Shown one piece after another: positions 52,685 through 61,718 of a DNA stretch of 64,000 nt (position 1 is the stretch's first letter; every line of letters starts with the position of its first letter). The translations under genes were made by a program, and so were the position numbers. Origin of the DNA: Proteiniclasticum ruminis DSM 24773. GTDB lineage: Bacteria; Bacillota; Clostridia; Clostridiales; Clostridiaceae. The stretch lies in contig NZ_JNKC01000001.1 in the NCBI RefSeq assembly GCF_000701905.1, positions 496,001 through 560,000 of the forward strand. Direction: 5' to 3'. The notes below the pieces were generated by a model. That model made no database searches. It saw only the letters and a program-made list of their open reading frames with translations, and was not told where the DNA came from.

Positions 52685-54682
52685 TTATTTCAGGAGGTCT
52701 TTTACCATGGATACCACATTTGGCACATTGAATCCAAACTTCTCCATGACCAGTTCTCCAGGTGCGGAAGCACCAAAGGTGTCAATACCAAGTATCTTTC
52801 CTTCATCTCCCACATATCTTTCCCATCCTAATGGATTGGATAGTTCCATGGCCAGTCTCTTCTTCACAGAAGGATTCAGGACTTTTTCCTTATAAGCCTT
52901 GTCCTGCTTCTCAAAGAGATCCCAAGACGGCATAGAAACTACAGCAGCATCAATGCCTTCTTTCTTCAGCTCCTGCTGGGCTTCGTAAGCCAGGGGCACT
53001 TCAGATCCTGTAGCGATCAGAAGTACGTCGCTGACTTCCTTCTCAGATGGAGAAGCGATATACGCACCTCTCTTCACACCTTCCACCACTTCTTCCATAG
53101 GAAGTGGCATGGTGGTGAGGTTCTGTCTGGACAGTGCCAGGATTGTTGGTGTACTTTCTGATTCCAGCGCTACTTTCCAGGCTGCATAGGTTTCATTTCC
53201 ATCTGCAGGTCTTAGTACGGTAAGGTTCGGCATAGCTCTGAAAGATGGCAGATGCTCGATAGGCTCGTGGGTAGGTCCGTCTTCTCCAACAGCAACACTG
53301 TCGTGAGTAAACACATAGACGACAGGCAGTCCCATCAGCGCAGAAAGTCTTACTGCAGGTCTCACATAATCTGAGAACACGAAGAAGGTTCCACCAAAGA
53401 CGCGAAGTCCTCCATGAAGATGCATACCGTTCATCATGGTTCCCATGGCAAACTCTCTGACACCAAACCAGATGTTTCTTCCGCTTCTGTTTTCTGCAGA
53501 GAAATCTCCTGCTCCATTGATGGTTGTTTTGTTGGATCCAGCAAGATCCGCTGATCCGCCAAAGAGGCTTGGAAGCTTCTTTGCAAAGTAGTTGATGGCT
53601 TCACCAGAAGCATTTCTTGTAGCTACACCCTTGCCTGCGGCATAGGATGGAAGATCTGTTGTAAAGTCCTCTGGAAGCTTTCCGGAAATGGCATCCTCCA
53701 GTTCTTTTGCAAGTTCTGGATAAGCATTCTTATATCCTTCAAACAGTTCATCCCAAACCTTGTTTCCAGCTACGCCATACTCTTCGATGTGTCCCTGGAA
53801 AGTGTCGTAGGCTTCCTGTGGTACAGTGAACTCCTCATGATTGTACTGGAAGAATTCCTTAGTGATCTTGACTCCTTCTTTTCCAAGTGGTGCGCCATGA
53901 ACCTTAGAAGTTCCCTGATTTGGTGCTCCCATACCAATGATGGATTTGATTTCAATGATGGTAGGCTTGTCTTCTACCTTCTTTGCTTCCTTGATGGCTT
54001 CATCCACAGCCTCGAGATTGTTGGCATCGTCTACTCTCAGATAATGCCATCCGTATGCTTCATATCGTTCTTTGACACTTTCTGAGAATGACTTGTGAAG
54101 ATCTCCATCCAAAGAGATGTCATTGGAATCATAAAGAAGAATCAGTCTGCCGAGCTTCAGGTGCGCTGCCAGAGAAGAAGCTTCATGAGAAACCCCTTCC
54201 ATCAGATCTCCATCTCCGCAAAGAGCGTAGGTGTAGTGATTTACGACATCATAGCCGTCTCTGTTGTACTTTGCTGCCAGATGGCTTTCTGCCATGGCCA
54301 TACCTACAGCCATACCGATTCCCTGACCCAGTGGTCCTGTGGTGGCTTCTACGCCTACAGTGTGACCATACTCAGGATGTCCTGGTGTCTTGGATCCCCA
54401 TTGTCTGAAATTCTTCAGTTCTTCCATGGAAAGTCCGTATCCAGCCATATGCAGCATGGAATACAGGAGAGCGGATCCGTGGCCTGCAGAGAGCACAAAA
54501 CGGTCTCTGTTGAACCAGGTAGGATTTTTAGGGTTATGCATCATGTTCTTTGCCCAAAGGACATAAGCAAATGGAGCTGCTCCCAGGGGAAGTCCCGGAT
54601 GTCCGGAGTTTGCTTTCTCGATGGCGTCAATAGACAGCGCACGGATGGCATTGATGGTTAAGGCATCATTATTGTTGTACAT
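52685..54682 (-). CDS. tkt: transketolase
   Basis: Thiamine-diphosphate enzyme of the non-oxidative pentose phosphate pathway, moving two-carbon units between sugar phosphates. The 665-residue protein is full length. The ThDP/metal-binding domain includes [29 protein letters not shown] and [14 protein letters not shown]; the pyrimidine domain has [14 protein letters not shown], and [15 protein letters not shown] holds substrate-binding histidines. ATG 54682 has GGAGG 5 bases upstream, so the TTG four codons earlier is not used. Confidence 0.97.
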   Translation of the reverse strand: MYNNNDALTINAIRALSIDAIEKANSGHPGLPLGAAPFAYVLWAKNMMHNPKNPTWFNRDRFVLSAGHGSALLYSMLHMAGYGLSMEELKNFRQWGSKTPGHPEYGHTVGVEATTGPLGQGIGMAVGMAMAESHLAAKYNRDGYDVVNHYTYALCGDGDLMEGVSHEASSLAAHLKLGRLILLYDSNDISLDGDLHKSFSESVKERYEAYGWHYLRVDDANNLEAVDEAIKEAKKVEDKPTIIEIKSIIGMGAPNQGTSKVHGAPLGKEGVKITKEFFQYNHEEFTVPQEAYDTFQGHIEEYGVAGNKVWDELFEGYKNAYPELAKELEDAISGKLPEDFTTDLPSYAAGKGVATRNASGEAINYFAKKLPSLFGGSADLAGSNKTTINGAGDFSAENRSGRNIWFGVREFAMGTMMNGMHLHGGLRVFGGTFFVFSDYVRPAVRLSALMGLPVVYVFTHDSVAVGEDGPTHEPIEHLPSFRAMPNLTVLRPADGNETYAAWKVALESESTPTILALSRQNLTTMPLPMEEVVEGVKRGAYIASPSEKEVSDVLLIATGSEVPLAYEAQQELKKEGIDAAVVSMPSWDLFEKQDKAYKEKVLNPSVKKRLAMELSNPLGWERYVGDEGKILGIDTFGASAPGELVMEKFGFNVPNVVSMVKDLLK

Positions 54683-54740
54683 GTCAACCTCCAAATATTT
54701 ATTGGTGCGTTTCTATTTTTCAACGCACCATGTTCTTGTG

Positions 54741-55430
54741 TTACGTTTTAATAAGCACCGGATCAAAGCCGATGTAGTCACAGGATGTGAGGATATATTC
54801 TACCCCTTTTCTTTCTCCTGTCATGACCCTCTGAAGAGATTTTCCATGAAGATGTCCATAGATGACTTTTTCCACGCCGTACTCCTCAAAAATATCGGTG
54901 AACTCAGAATCTTTAAAAGTTTCATTCACTGGCGGATAATGAATCATAACGATGAACTTCTGGAACCCCTTTTTCTTTGCGGCGTCCAGAGACATTTTCA
55001 GGCGCAGGACCTCTCTTCTGAATATTTTCTCATCTTCTTCTTTGAACAGACTGCTCCCTGGAATCACCCATCCGCGTGTACCACAGATGGCATAGTCTTC
55101 ATAGGAAAAGAAGTTGTTCTGGATGAAATCCATATTGTCATACATACTGTTGAGCTTCGTGATGCTGCCCCACCAGTAGTCATGATTTCCCTTGATGATG
55201 ATCTTTCTGCCAGGAAGACCTGCCACAAAATCCAGTTCTTCTTTACCACCCTGAAGTTTCATGGACCAGGAGAGATCTCCTGCAAGAAGGACTGTATCCT
55301 CTTCTTTGACTTTCTTCAGCCAGTTTTCCCGGATTCTCATATCATGATTTTTCCATTCCTCTGAAAAGACATCCATTGGCTTGTCTCCACTTAAGGAAAG
55401 GTGCAGGTCGGAGATGGCATATAGGGCCAT
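54741..55430 (-). CDS. metallophosphoesterase
   Basis: A 229-residue calcineurin-like phosphoesterase. The five metal-binding blocks are visible: ISDLHLS (Asp8, His10), LLAGDLSW, IKGNHDYWW, VMIHYPPVN and IYGHLHG. The substrate may be a phosphodiester or phosphoprotein and cannot be told from sequence. Its ATG overlaps the tyrS stop as TAATG, indicating translational coupling and co-transcription with tyrS. Confidence 0.9.
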   Translation of the reverse strand: MALYAISDLHLSLSGDKPMDVFSEEWKNHDMRIRENWLKKVKEEDTVLLAGDLSWSMKLQGGKEELDFVAGLPGRKIIIKGNHDYWWGSITKLNSMYDNMDFIQNNFFSYEDYAICGTRGWVIPGSSLFKEEDEKIFRREVLRLKMSLDAAKKKGFQKFIVMIHYPPVNETFKDSEFTDIFEEYGVEKVIYGHLHGKSLQRVMTGERKGVEYILTSCDYIGFDPVLIKT

Positions 55431-56650
55431 TAGCCTACCAGGAGGACTCTGTAGATTTTCTTTTTGCCCTTCTTGACCAGGACATAATCTTCCTTGAAAT
55501 CCTCTTCCTTCAGTTTATGCTGAAGATCTGTGATCTTCTCTTCATCGATGGACACGCCACCTTGTTCCATGTTCCGTCTTCCTTCTGCTTTGGATGGGAA
55601 TACTCCACCTGCAAGGAGATTTTCCAGAAGGGTTTTCTCAAGATCTGATTTGGTAATTTTAATGGTAGGCACATTGGTAAGGTCTGTTCCACCACCAAAA
55701 AGAGCTTCTGCAGCGCTCTTTGCCTTGTCTGCTTCCTCTTCTCCATGAACGAGCTTGGTCACTTCGTAGGCAAGAAGCTTCTTGGCTTCATTGATGTCCT
55801 GTCCTTCGAAAGCTTCGATACGCTCGATCTCATTGATGTCCACAAAGGTGAGAAGCTTCAGGCACTTCACCACATCCCGGTCATCCACATTTCTCCAGTA
55901 CTGATAGAAATCATAGACTGGTGTTTTCTCCGGATTCAGCCATAATGCACCATTTACGGTTTTACCCATCTTCTGGCCTTCAGAGTTTGTCAGAAGAGTA
56001 CAGGTCATGGCATAGGCGGTTTTTCTTTCTTTTCTTCTCACAAGATCAATACCTGCCAGCATGTTGGACCACTGGTCGTCTCCCCCCAGCTGCATGGTGC
56101 AGCCATGGTTCTGATTAAGATACAGGAAATCATATCCTTGCATCAGCATATAGTTGAACTCCAGAAAAGACAGTCCCTTTTCCAGTCTCTGCTTGATGCT
56201 TTCGGCACGAAGCATGTTGTTTACGGAGAAATGAACGCCGATGTCTCTTAGGAACTCCACATAATTAAGATTCATGAGCCAGTCTGCGTTGTTTAGAAGC
56301 AGAGCTTTGTCATCAGTGAAATCAATGAATTTCTCCATCTGCTTCTTGATGCCCACAATATTCTTCTCAATATCTTCTCTGGACAGCATGGATCTCATAT
56401 CTGTTTTACCGGATGGATCCCCAATCATGGCAGTTCCACCACCTACCAGAGCAATGGGCTTATGTCCAGCTCTTTGCATATGGGCCATAAACATCATCGC
56501 AATGAAGTGTCCTACATGAAGACTGTCTGCTGTAGGGTCAAAGCCAATATAGAAGGTGACTTTTTCTTCCTCGAGGGCTTTCTTGATTTCATCCTCATGG
56601 GTCAGCTGCTTGATATATCCTCTTCTTTGCAATTCATCAAATACACTCAT
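55430..56650 (-). CDS. tyrS: tyrosyl-tRNA synthetase
   Basis: Class I synthetase charging tRNA-Tyr, 406 residues. HIGH-type motif HVGH is at residues 45-48, the tyrosine-binding region is [13 protein letters not shown], the second signature is [12 protein letters not shown] (KMSKS position reads KMGKT), and a C-terminal S4 RNA-binding domain is present ([20 protein letters not shown]). It belongs to the TyrS1/2 branch with KxGKT. The leader is too short for a T-box, unlike leuS in this window. Confidence 0.95.
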   Translation of the reverse strand: MSVFDELQRRGYIKQLTHEDEIKKALEEEKVTFYIGFDPTADSLHVGHFIAMMFMAHMQRAGHKPIALVGGGTAMIGDPSGKTDMRSMLSREDIEKNIVGIKKQMEKFIDFTDDKALLLNNADWLMNLNYVEFLRDIGVHFSVNNMLRAESIKQRLEKGLSFLEFNYMLMQGYDFLYLNQNHGCTMQLGGDDQWSNMLAGIDLVRRKERKTAYAMTCTLLTNSEGQKMGKTVNGALWLNPEKTPVYDFYQYWRNVDDRDVVKCLKLLTFVDINEIERIEAFEGQDINEAKKLLAYEVTKLVHGEEEADKAKSAAEALFGGGTDLTNVPTIKITKSDLEKTLLENLLAGGVFPSKAEGRRNMEQGGVSIDEEKITDLQHKLKEEDFKEDYVLVKKGKKKIYRVLLVG

Positions 56651-56732
56651 TTTTACAACTCCTGACGATTTATACTACACTTTAGTATAGTGCCTATTTG
56701 CTCAATTTTCAAGGTTCCCATAATTAGTGGAC

Positions 56733-57000
56733 TCAGGAGAAAATGAGCACCGTTTCGATACCATAGTCCCAAAGAACACCCGAAGTGTTTACCAAAAAGT
56801 CCAGCAAACATTGCCTTGAGAAGCTATGAACAGTTTCTGGAATAATTTGCTTGTATGAATCGCACAAGATAACTTCCACTATATGCTCCAGGACATAGCC
56901 ATAGGCAGATTCACATACTCTCTCCGGATCTTTGGGATGTATACAGTATTTCTCTTCAATCAGAACTGTACCACGATTGCATAAAATCGCTTTCCTAGTA
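56733..57000 (-). pseudogene. open frame without start codon, possible gene remnant
   Basis: The 344-base gap between tyrS and the NAD(P)-binding gene contains a minus-strand frame free of stops for about 88 codons (ending TGA at 56733-56735). It reads for example TVLIEEKYCIHPKDPERVCE and ends WDYGIETVLIFS. It lacks any ATG, GTG or TTG in its first half, and no family is recognised. Given the degenerate neighbour, it may be a fragment of a lost gene; chance is also possible. Confidence 0.2.
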
Positions 57001-57438
57001 AGCTAATCCTACCGTTTCATTCTTGAACTCGTCATTTTCGATGACACTTAACAGAAAATGGGCAAGATCTTGCCTGGAGATTTCTTTTCCCCCACGGGGA
57101 ACTCCTTTGGGCGTCTTCCTGTACACCTCAGTCAATGGTCCTTTTGTCAGCGCCAGCGGTCTTGCAATCGTATATTCTAATCCACTGGAAATAATCGCAT
57201 CTGCTGCTAATCTATGGTCATGGATTGCATGCTTGAGGAAGGACTTTACAATGAAGTTCATGACAAACGAGAACTCATCATGTATGCCTGCTGTAGATAT
57301 CGTGACAATTCGACTGATGTGGTTTTCATTCATACTTTTGATGATGATTTCAGTCATTTTTGTAATGACCGTCTCTTTAGCCATTTTCATAAATATGGAT
57401 CCAGTTTGTCCTGTGGCGCCTAATAAAAATATATTCAT
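56995..57438 (-). pseudogene. NAD(P)-binding (NmrA/YwnB-like) protein with internal deletion
   Basis: The 147-residue frame starts with the Rossmann motif MNIFLLGATGQTGSIFMKMA, but only about ten residues later reads TKMTEIIIKSMNENHISRIV and VTISTAGIHDEF. In related SDR-like NAD(P)-binding proteins of about 210 residues these segments lie some 60-70 residues apart. The intervening strands that complete the dinucleotide fold are missing, so an in-frame deletion has probably inactivated the gene. The C-terminal part (DHRLAADAIISSGLEYTIAR) looks normal. It may still be expressed. Confidence 0.6.
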
Positions 57439-57591
57439 TTTACCCTCCCTGATTCCTATTTGTGACTGAGTTTCTCACTATCTTCTTTCTGTATATAAGT
57501 ATATCTCATGGCTTATCGTATTGTGCAAAAAAGTCTTTAAACTTTCTGCTTGGAGTAACAGACGCACTACTTGGTCCTCCTGCACAGCTGG

Positions 57592-57626
57592 AAAAAACAA
57601 GGAGGAAGTCCAAAAAGACTCCCCCC
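57592..57626 (-). terminator. second terminator downstream of the P-loop gene
   Basis: Minus-strand GGGGGGAGTC (57626-57617) and GACTTCCTCC (57610-57601) pair with G-U, followed by TTGTTTTTTCC. Confidence 0.65.
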
Positions 57627-57651
57627 TGACAACACAGTTATGAAGAATGCA

Positions 57652-57679
57652 CAAAAAGCTCCAACAAAATTGGAGCTTT
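57652..57679 (-). terminator. first terminator downstream of the P-loop gene
   Basis: AAAGCTCCA (57655-57663) and TGGAGCTTT (57671-57679) form a 9-bp stem; TTTTTG follows on the minus strand. Confidence 0.8.
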
Positions 57680-57688
57680 CAAAAAAGG

Positions 57689-58105
57689 CTAACTTAACAC
57701 CTTATATTTTTCAAGTTCAGAAACTGCCAGTTCCCCTTCATCATGCATTGCAATATAAAGATCAATTTCATGCGCTTCGGAGAATTCCTGGAGTTTTTCA
57801 AAGATCTTATCAGAGCTTTCACTTTTTTTGTCCATACCATTCAGCAGTCCATCCACAAAAATCGTGGTGACATCATAATTGGTGGCGATGATTCCACAGA
57901 GGAATCCATAGATTGACCTGTAATCTGTGAGTGCGTATTCGTCGGCGTTGATGAAACGGATGTCCCTGTCCAGTTCATGGATGGCACGGGAATCGTCATC
58001 TACAAAAACAACATTGCCTTTGGCTGTTTTGGCTTGTTCATTGGCAAGAGACACCATCTTTTTGCTTTTTCCGGATCCTCTCTTGCCATAAATTACCTGT
58101 ATCAT
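57689..58105 (-). CDS. small P-loop ATPase-like protein
   Basis: A 138-residue cytoplasmic protein with an N-terminal Walker A GKRGSGKSKKM (about residues 6-16) and a Walker B-like TTIFVDGLLNG near residue 88. It resembles short P-loop NTPases in clostridia that are sometimes annotated as twitching-motility-like, but has no PilT features I can identify. ATG 58105 has GGGAG 8 bases upstream; the TTG three codons earlier is not used. It is a single gene with two terminators downstream. Confidence 0.8.
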   Translation of the reverse strand: MIQVIYGKRGSGKSKKMVSLANEQAKTAKGNVVFVDDDSRAIHELDRDIRFINADEYALTDYRSIYGFLCGIIATNYDVTTIFVDGLLNGMDKKSESSDKIFEKLQEFSEAHEIDLYIAMHDEGELAVSELEKYKVLS

Positions 58106-58325
58106 GTCAATCACTCCCTTTGAATATTAGGTTTACTTGAAAACCTTTAACTATGACTCCATTATATAATTATCCGAAAATTTAGTCAAACAGAAAACTC
58201 CCATTCCATTGATGGTTTTGCCCTATTTTCTCCCTTCTGCCATCAATGTTATGAGAAGAAATCGAATACCGCCTAAAATATGGTAATGATATTTTATCAT
58301 TCGGCATTTTTTTCACTTTATCCCG

Positions 58326-58354
58326 TTCACATTGTGGGAATTATCTGATATAAT
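58326..58354 (+). promoter_or_regulatory. promoter of the zinc-ribbon gene
   Basis: TTCACA (58326-58331), 17-base spacer, TATAAT (58349-58354). The leader is about 100 bases and can fold: CAGTA...TTTCTT (58386-58399) with AAGAAATACTG (58429-58439), just before the AAGGAGG (58444-58450). Confidence 0.7.
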
Positions 58355-58458
58355 AAAGTTGCCGTAAGGTAATAATATTTAGACACAGTACTTTTCTTAG
58401 TATTCCAGGCCTTAGCCTCAGAAGTTCCAAGAAATACTGTTGCTAAGGAGGAAAAAAC

Positions 58459-58620
58459 ATGGAAGACAAGAAAATCATTTGCAGAGACTGCGGAAACGAA
58501 TTCACATTCACCGTTGGTGAGCAGGAATTCTACAAGGAAAAGGGATTCGAAAACGAACCAGTTAGATGTCCTGACTGCAGAAGAGCAAGAAAGAACGAAA
58601 AGATGAACTCCAGAAGATAG
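58459..58620 (+). CDS. small zinc-ribbon protein
   Basis: A 53-residue protein, too short for many gene callers. It carries two CxxC knuckles, ICRDCGNEF near the N-terminus and RCPDCRRAR near the C-terminus, separated by FTVGEQEFYKEKGFENEP, as in the small zinc-ribbon domain proteins widespread in clostridia. AAGGAGG lies 8 bases before ATG 58459. It has its own promoter, a structured leader and a strong terminator. Its function is unknown; nucleic-acid or ribosome binding is only a guess from its basic tail (KNEKMNSRR). Confidence 0.9.
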   Translation: MEDKKIICRDCGNEFTFTVGEQEFYKEKGFENEPVRCPDCRRARKNEKMNSRR

Positions 58621-58630
58621 TCTTCAAGGA

Positions 58631-58662
58631 AAGGTAGTTACAATGTAACTACCTTTTTTTGT
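58631..58662 (+). terminator. terminator of the zinc-ribbon gene
   Basis: AAGGTAGTTAC (58631-58641) and GTAACTACCTT (58645-58655) form an 11-bp stem with a 3-base loop, followed by T residues. Confidence 0.9.
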
Positions 58663-58691
58663 GCAAAAAAGATATAATAGATAAAAGAATG

Positions 58692-58729
58692 CCAAGAACG
58701 CTCTTCATAGAATGAGCATCACCTCTTGG
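58692..58729 (+). promoter_or_regulatory. hairpin in the trpS leader
   Basis: CCAAG (58692-58696) with CTTGG (58725-58729), and inside it GCTC (58700-58703) with GAGC (58714-58717). A TATAAT at 58674-58679 could be the promoter -10. No T-box sequence or terminator is present. Confidence 0.4.
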
Positions 58730-58762
58730 TAAATATAACTGAGAAGTTTTGGAGGACGACAT

Positions 58763-59776
58763 ATGGAAGAGAAAAAGAAAATTGTATTCAGTGCAATCAA
58801 GCCTTCTGGGGAGATCACCCTTGGAAATTATCTAGGTGCTATAAAGAACTGGATCAGATTTCAGGACGACTATGAGTGTTATTACTGCATCGCAGACCTT
58901 CATGCCATCACAGTAAAGCAGGAGCCAAAACTCCTTCGTAAAAGAGTTCTGGAGATTCTGGCCATCTATATTGCCTCCGGCCTGGATTACGAAAAAAGCA
59001 CCCTCTTTGTGCAGTCTCATGTTCCAGCACATTCCGAGGCATCCTGGCTCTTGACCTGTACGGCAAATATGGGGGAACTGTCCCGAATGACCCAGTACAA
59101 AGACAAAACAGCAAAACTGAAAGAAAACACATCCATCTCTGCAGGACTTTTTAACTATCCAGTACTCATGGCTGCAGATATTCTGATTTACAATACGGAT
59201 TTTGTGCCCGTAGGCATCGACCAGAAGCAGCATGTGGAGCTTGCTAGAGATATCGCTCAGAGATTCAATTCTAATTACAGCGATACTTTCGTACTGCCCG
59301 AAGCAAAAATCTCAGAAAGCGCTGCGAAGATCATGGATCTTCAGGATCCGGAAAAGAAGATGTCCAAATCAGATGACAACGAAAACTCCTATATTCTTGT
59401 CTTGGACAAACCTGAAGTCATCAGAAGAAAGATTGCAAGAGCTGTCACAGACTCTGTAGGCGTTGTCAATTACACCGATGATCAGCCTGGCGTTAAAAAT
59501 CTGATCAACATCGTCTCTGCGATAAAAGGAATCAAGCCGGATGAAGTGGTGAAACTTTTCGAAGGAAAGGGATATAAAGAGTTCAAAGAGTATGTGGCCG
59601 ATACCATCATTGAAGAACTGAAACCTGTACAGGAGAAAGCCAATGAACTTCTATCCGAGAAAGAGAAGCTGGAGAAGATTTATGGTGAAGGGGCTATGAA
59701 AGCGAACTACCATGCCATAAAGACTTTAAGAAAGATGCAGAAGAAAGTAGGTCTCCTTCCCCCAGTACGCCTGTAG
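58763..59776 (+). CDS. trpS: tryptophanyl-tRNA synthetase
   Basis: Class I synthetase charging tRNA-Trp, 337 residues. The first signature is SGEITLGNYLGAIKN (TLGN in the HIGH position), and the second is KKMSKSDDN near residue 194. The active-site region YPVLMAADILIYNTDFVPVG follows family form. GGAGG lies about 8 bases before ATG 58763. Unlike the TrpP-like transporter, its leader has no T-box. A GNAT gene follows by 17 bases. Confidence 0.96.
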   Translation: MEEKKKIVFSAIKPSGEITLGNYLGAIKNWIRFQDDYECYYCIADLHAITVKQEPKLLRKRVLEILAIYIASGLDYEKSTLFVQSHVPAHSEASWLLTCTANMGELSRMTQYKDKTAKLKENTSISAGLFNYPVLMAADILIYNTDFVPVGIDQKQHVELARDIAQRFNSNYSDTFVLPEAKISESAAKIMDLQDPEKKMSKSDDNENSYILVLDKPEVIRRKIARAVTDSVGVVNYTDDQPGVKNLINIVSAIKGIKPDEVVKLFEGKGYKEFKEYVADTIIEELKPVQEKANELLSEKEKLEKIYGEGAMKANYHAIKTLRKMQKKVGLLPPVRL

Positions 59777-59793
59777 AAGATGAGGAGCTCATA

Positions 59794-60189
59794 ATGATCA
59801 CTTATGAGAAGTACGCAAATACTTATGATCTTCCGGATGGATTTTTTGAAGGATGGCCCAATCCGCCGAGTAAAGAAAAACATAGAGAACTTCTTGAAAA
59901 AAGCTACCTTTCTCTGGTAGCCTTGGATGGAACTGCCATTGTCGGATTTGTGAATGTCATCAGCGATGGTGTGCTCAGCTGCTATATTCCCCTGCTAGAA
60001 GTGCTTCCTACATACAGAAACCAAGGAATCGGAAAAGAACTTATGAAAAGAACTCTCCGTGAGCTCTCAGAGTTCTATATGATTGATCTCTCCTGTGATG
60101 AGGATCTTCGTCCATTTTATGAAAGCATGGGTATGAAGAAAACTTTAGGGATGATGCACAGGAACTATGAAAAGCAAAGCGGAAAATGA
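59794..60189 (+). CDS. GNAT family N-acetyltransferase
   Basis: A 131-residue acetyl-CoA-dependent acetyltransferase. The acetyl-CoA binding loop is EVLPTYRNQGIGKELMKRTL (consensus Q/RxxGxG/A), and the C-terminal strand includes LSCDEDLRPFYESMGMKK. The acceptor is not predictable. It starts 17 bases after trpS and shares its terminator, so it is probably co-transcribed. Confidence 0.88.
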   Translation: MITYEKYANTYDLPDGFFEGWPNPPSKEKHRELLEKSYLSLVALDGTAIVGFVNVISDGVLSCYIPLLEVLPTYRNQGIGKELMKRTLRELSEFYMIDLSCDEDLRPFYESMGMKKTLGMMHRNYEKQSGK

Positions 60190-60201
60190 ATCAAATCAAA
60201 T

Positions 60202-60238
60202 AAGGCATCAGAGTTTTATTGGCTCTGATGCCTTTTCC
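60202..60238. terminator. terminator between convergent trpS-GNAT and PTS units
   Basis: AAGGCATCAGAG (60202-60213) and CTCTGATGCCTT (60223-60234) form a 12-bp stem followed by TTTTCC on the plus strand and TTATTTG on the minus strand. Confidence 0.85.
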
Positions 60239-60254
60239 ATTCCTTATTACAGAT

Positions 60255-61718
60255 CTACAGCAGCTGTTTCAGCTCCTCTAGAATAAAATGCACTTCGGGA
60301 CCAATAATCACCTGCACATGGCCCTCCTGCTTCAGAACTGCCATGGCCCCCATGCTTCGAAGGCGCTTGTCGCTGACTTTTTTCTCATCCATAACATCCA
60401 GGCGAAGCCTAGTAATGCATGCATCCACCTGAAGAATGTTCTCCTGCCCTCCACTGGCCTTTAATATGGTCTTGGCCAGCTTCTTATAGTTTCTGGAATA
60501 AAGAGTGCTTTCCTCTTCTTTTTTCATTTTCTTCGGTTCCCGTCCTGGCGTTAATAGCTGAAACCTCTCTATGGCAAAAGAAAAAGAAAAGTAGTAGAGA
60601 AAAAACATGAGGATCCCAAGAATCAGAAGCATTCCCATATTCTTTGACATAGGCATCCTTAAACTGAGAAGAAAATCCGTCAGACCTGCACTGAAACTGA
60701 ATCCGGCAATCCACTGAAACTGGGCGGTAAGATAAAGAGATACCCCTGTAAGAAAAGCATGAAGCACATAAAGAGGTGGAGCAACAAACATGAACGAAAA
60801 CTCCAACGGTTCTGTGATTCCGGTAAGAAAAGAGGCTACTGCCGCAGTGCCCATGAAGGAGCGGGTTTTACGTTTCTGCCCTTTCATGGCAGATTTTCCC
60901 ATGGCAAGGGCTGCGCCGGGAAGTCCAAACATCATGATGGGGAAAAAACCTGCCAGGTACTGCCCTGTCTTTCCATATTCGCCAATTCCCTGCCAGAAGT
61001 TTCCAATATCGTTGATGCCGATGACATCAAACCAGAAGACAGAATTTAAGGGATGATGGAGTCCCAGTGGAATGAGCAGTCTGTTGAGGAATCCATAGAT
61101 TCCCGCCCCCAAAGGACCTAAGGCACTGATTCTTGTGCCAAATACAATAAGCCCTTCATATAGAAGGGGCCAGATGTAATACAGAGGCAGACTTACAAAA
61201 ACCATGGACAGAGCGCTTATGATAGGCACAAAACGCTTTCCACCAAAGAAGTTCAGACCAGAAGGGAGCTGCAGCGTGCTGAAACGATTGAACATATATG
61301 CGCCAACAAGCCCTGAAAGGATTCCCGTAAACTGATTGCCGATCCTTGAGAAGGCCTCGCTGACTTCCAAAACAGGAATCTGCTGATACTGTGCCACAGA
61401 CTCTGTAGAGAGCACTCTTGTAAGCACAAGATATCCTAGAAGTCCAGAAAGTGCCGCCGATCCATCTCTCTCCTTAGCCATGCCAAGAGAGACACCCACT
61501 GCAAAGAGAATGGGCACATGGTCTAAAATAATAAGTCCTACCTGGACCAGGATTCTAGAGAATAGAAAACCATCTCCGAACCCCAGTGGATCCATCCAGT
61601 ACCCGATACCAATCAAAATGGCCGCCGCAGGAAGAACGGATACCGGGAGCATCAGCGCCTTCCCAAGTCTTTGGAAAAGCAGTAGCATTCTTTTTCTTAG
61701 TGCATGAAAATGCATCAT
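60255..61718 (-). CDS. PTS system EIICB component, glucose/N-acetylglucosamine family
   Basis: A 487-residue sugar phosphotransferase permease. The EIIC membrane domain covers about residues 10-390, with LMLPVSVLPAAAILIGIGYW and the family loop GLHHPLNSVFWFDVIG and FLTGITEPLEFSF. A EIIB domain follows (about 410-487) with the phospho-cysteine in DACITRLRLDV. No EIIA domain is fused, so a separate EIIA must donate phosphate. Its start overlaps the end of the LicT-type antiterminator gene by 4 bases, so expression and control are linked. Sugar specificity is not fixed by sequence. Confidence 0.93.
   Translation of the reverse strand: MMHFHALRKRMLLLFQRLGKALMLPVSVLPAAAILIGIGYWMDPLGFGDGFLFSRILVQVGLIILDHVPILFAVGVSLGMAKERDGSAALSGLLGYLVLTRVLSTESVAQYQQIPVLEVSEAFSRIGNQFTGILSGLVGAYMFNRFSTLQLPSGLNFFGGKRFVPIISALSMVFVSLPLYYIWPLLYEGLIVFGTRISALGPLGAGIYGFLNRLLIPLGLHHPLNSVFWFDVIGINDIGNFWQGIGEYGKTGQYLAGFFPIMMFGLPGAALAMGKSAMKGQKRKTRSFMGTAAVASFLTGITEPLEFSFMFVAPPLYVLHAFLTGVSLYLTAQFQWIAGFSFSAGLTDFLLSLRMPMSKNMGMLLILGILMFFLYYFSFSFAIERFQLLTPGREPKKMKKEEESTLYSRNYKKLAKTILKASGGQENILQVDACITRLRLDVMDEKKVSDKRLRSMGAMAVLKQEGHVQVIIGPEVHFILEELKQLL

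Noticed and set aside
58663-58762. T-box in the trpS leader
   Set aside because: No GGTGG-ACC core or terminator is present. Only a simple nested hairpin is seen.
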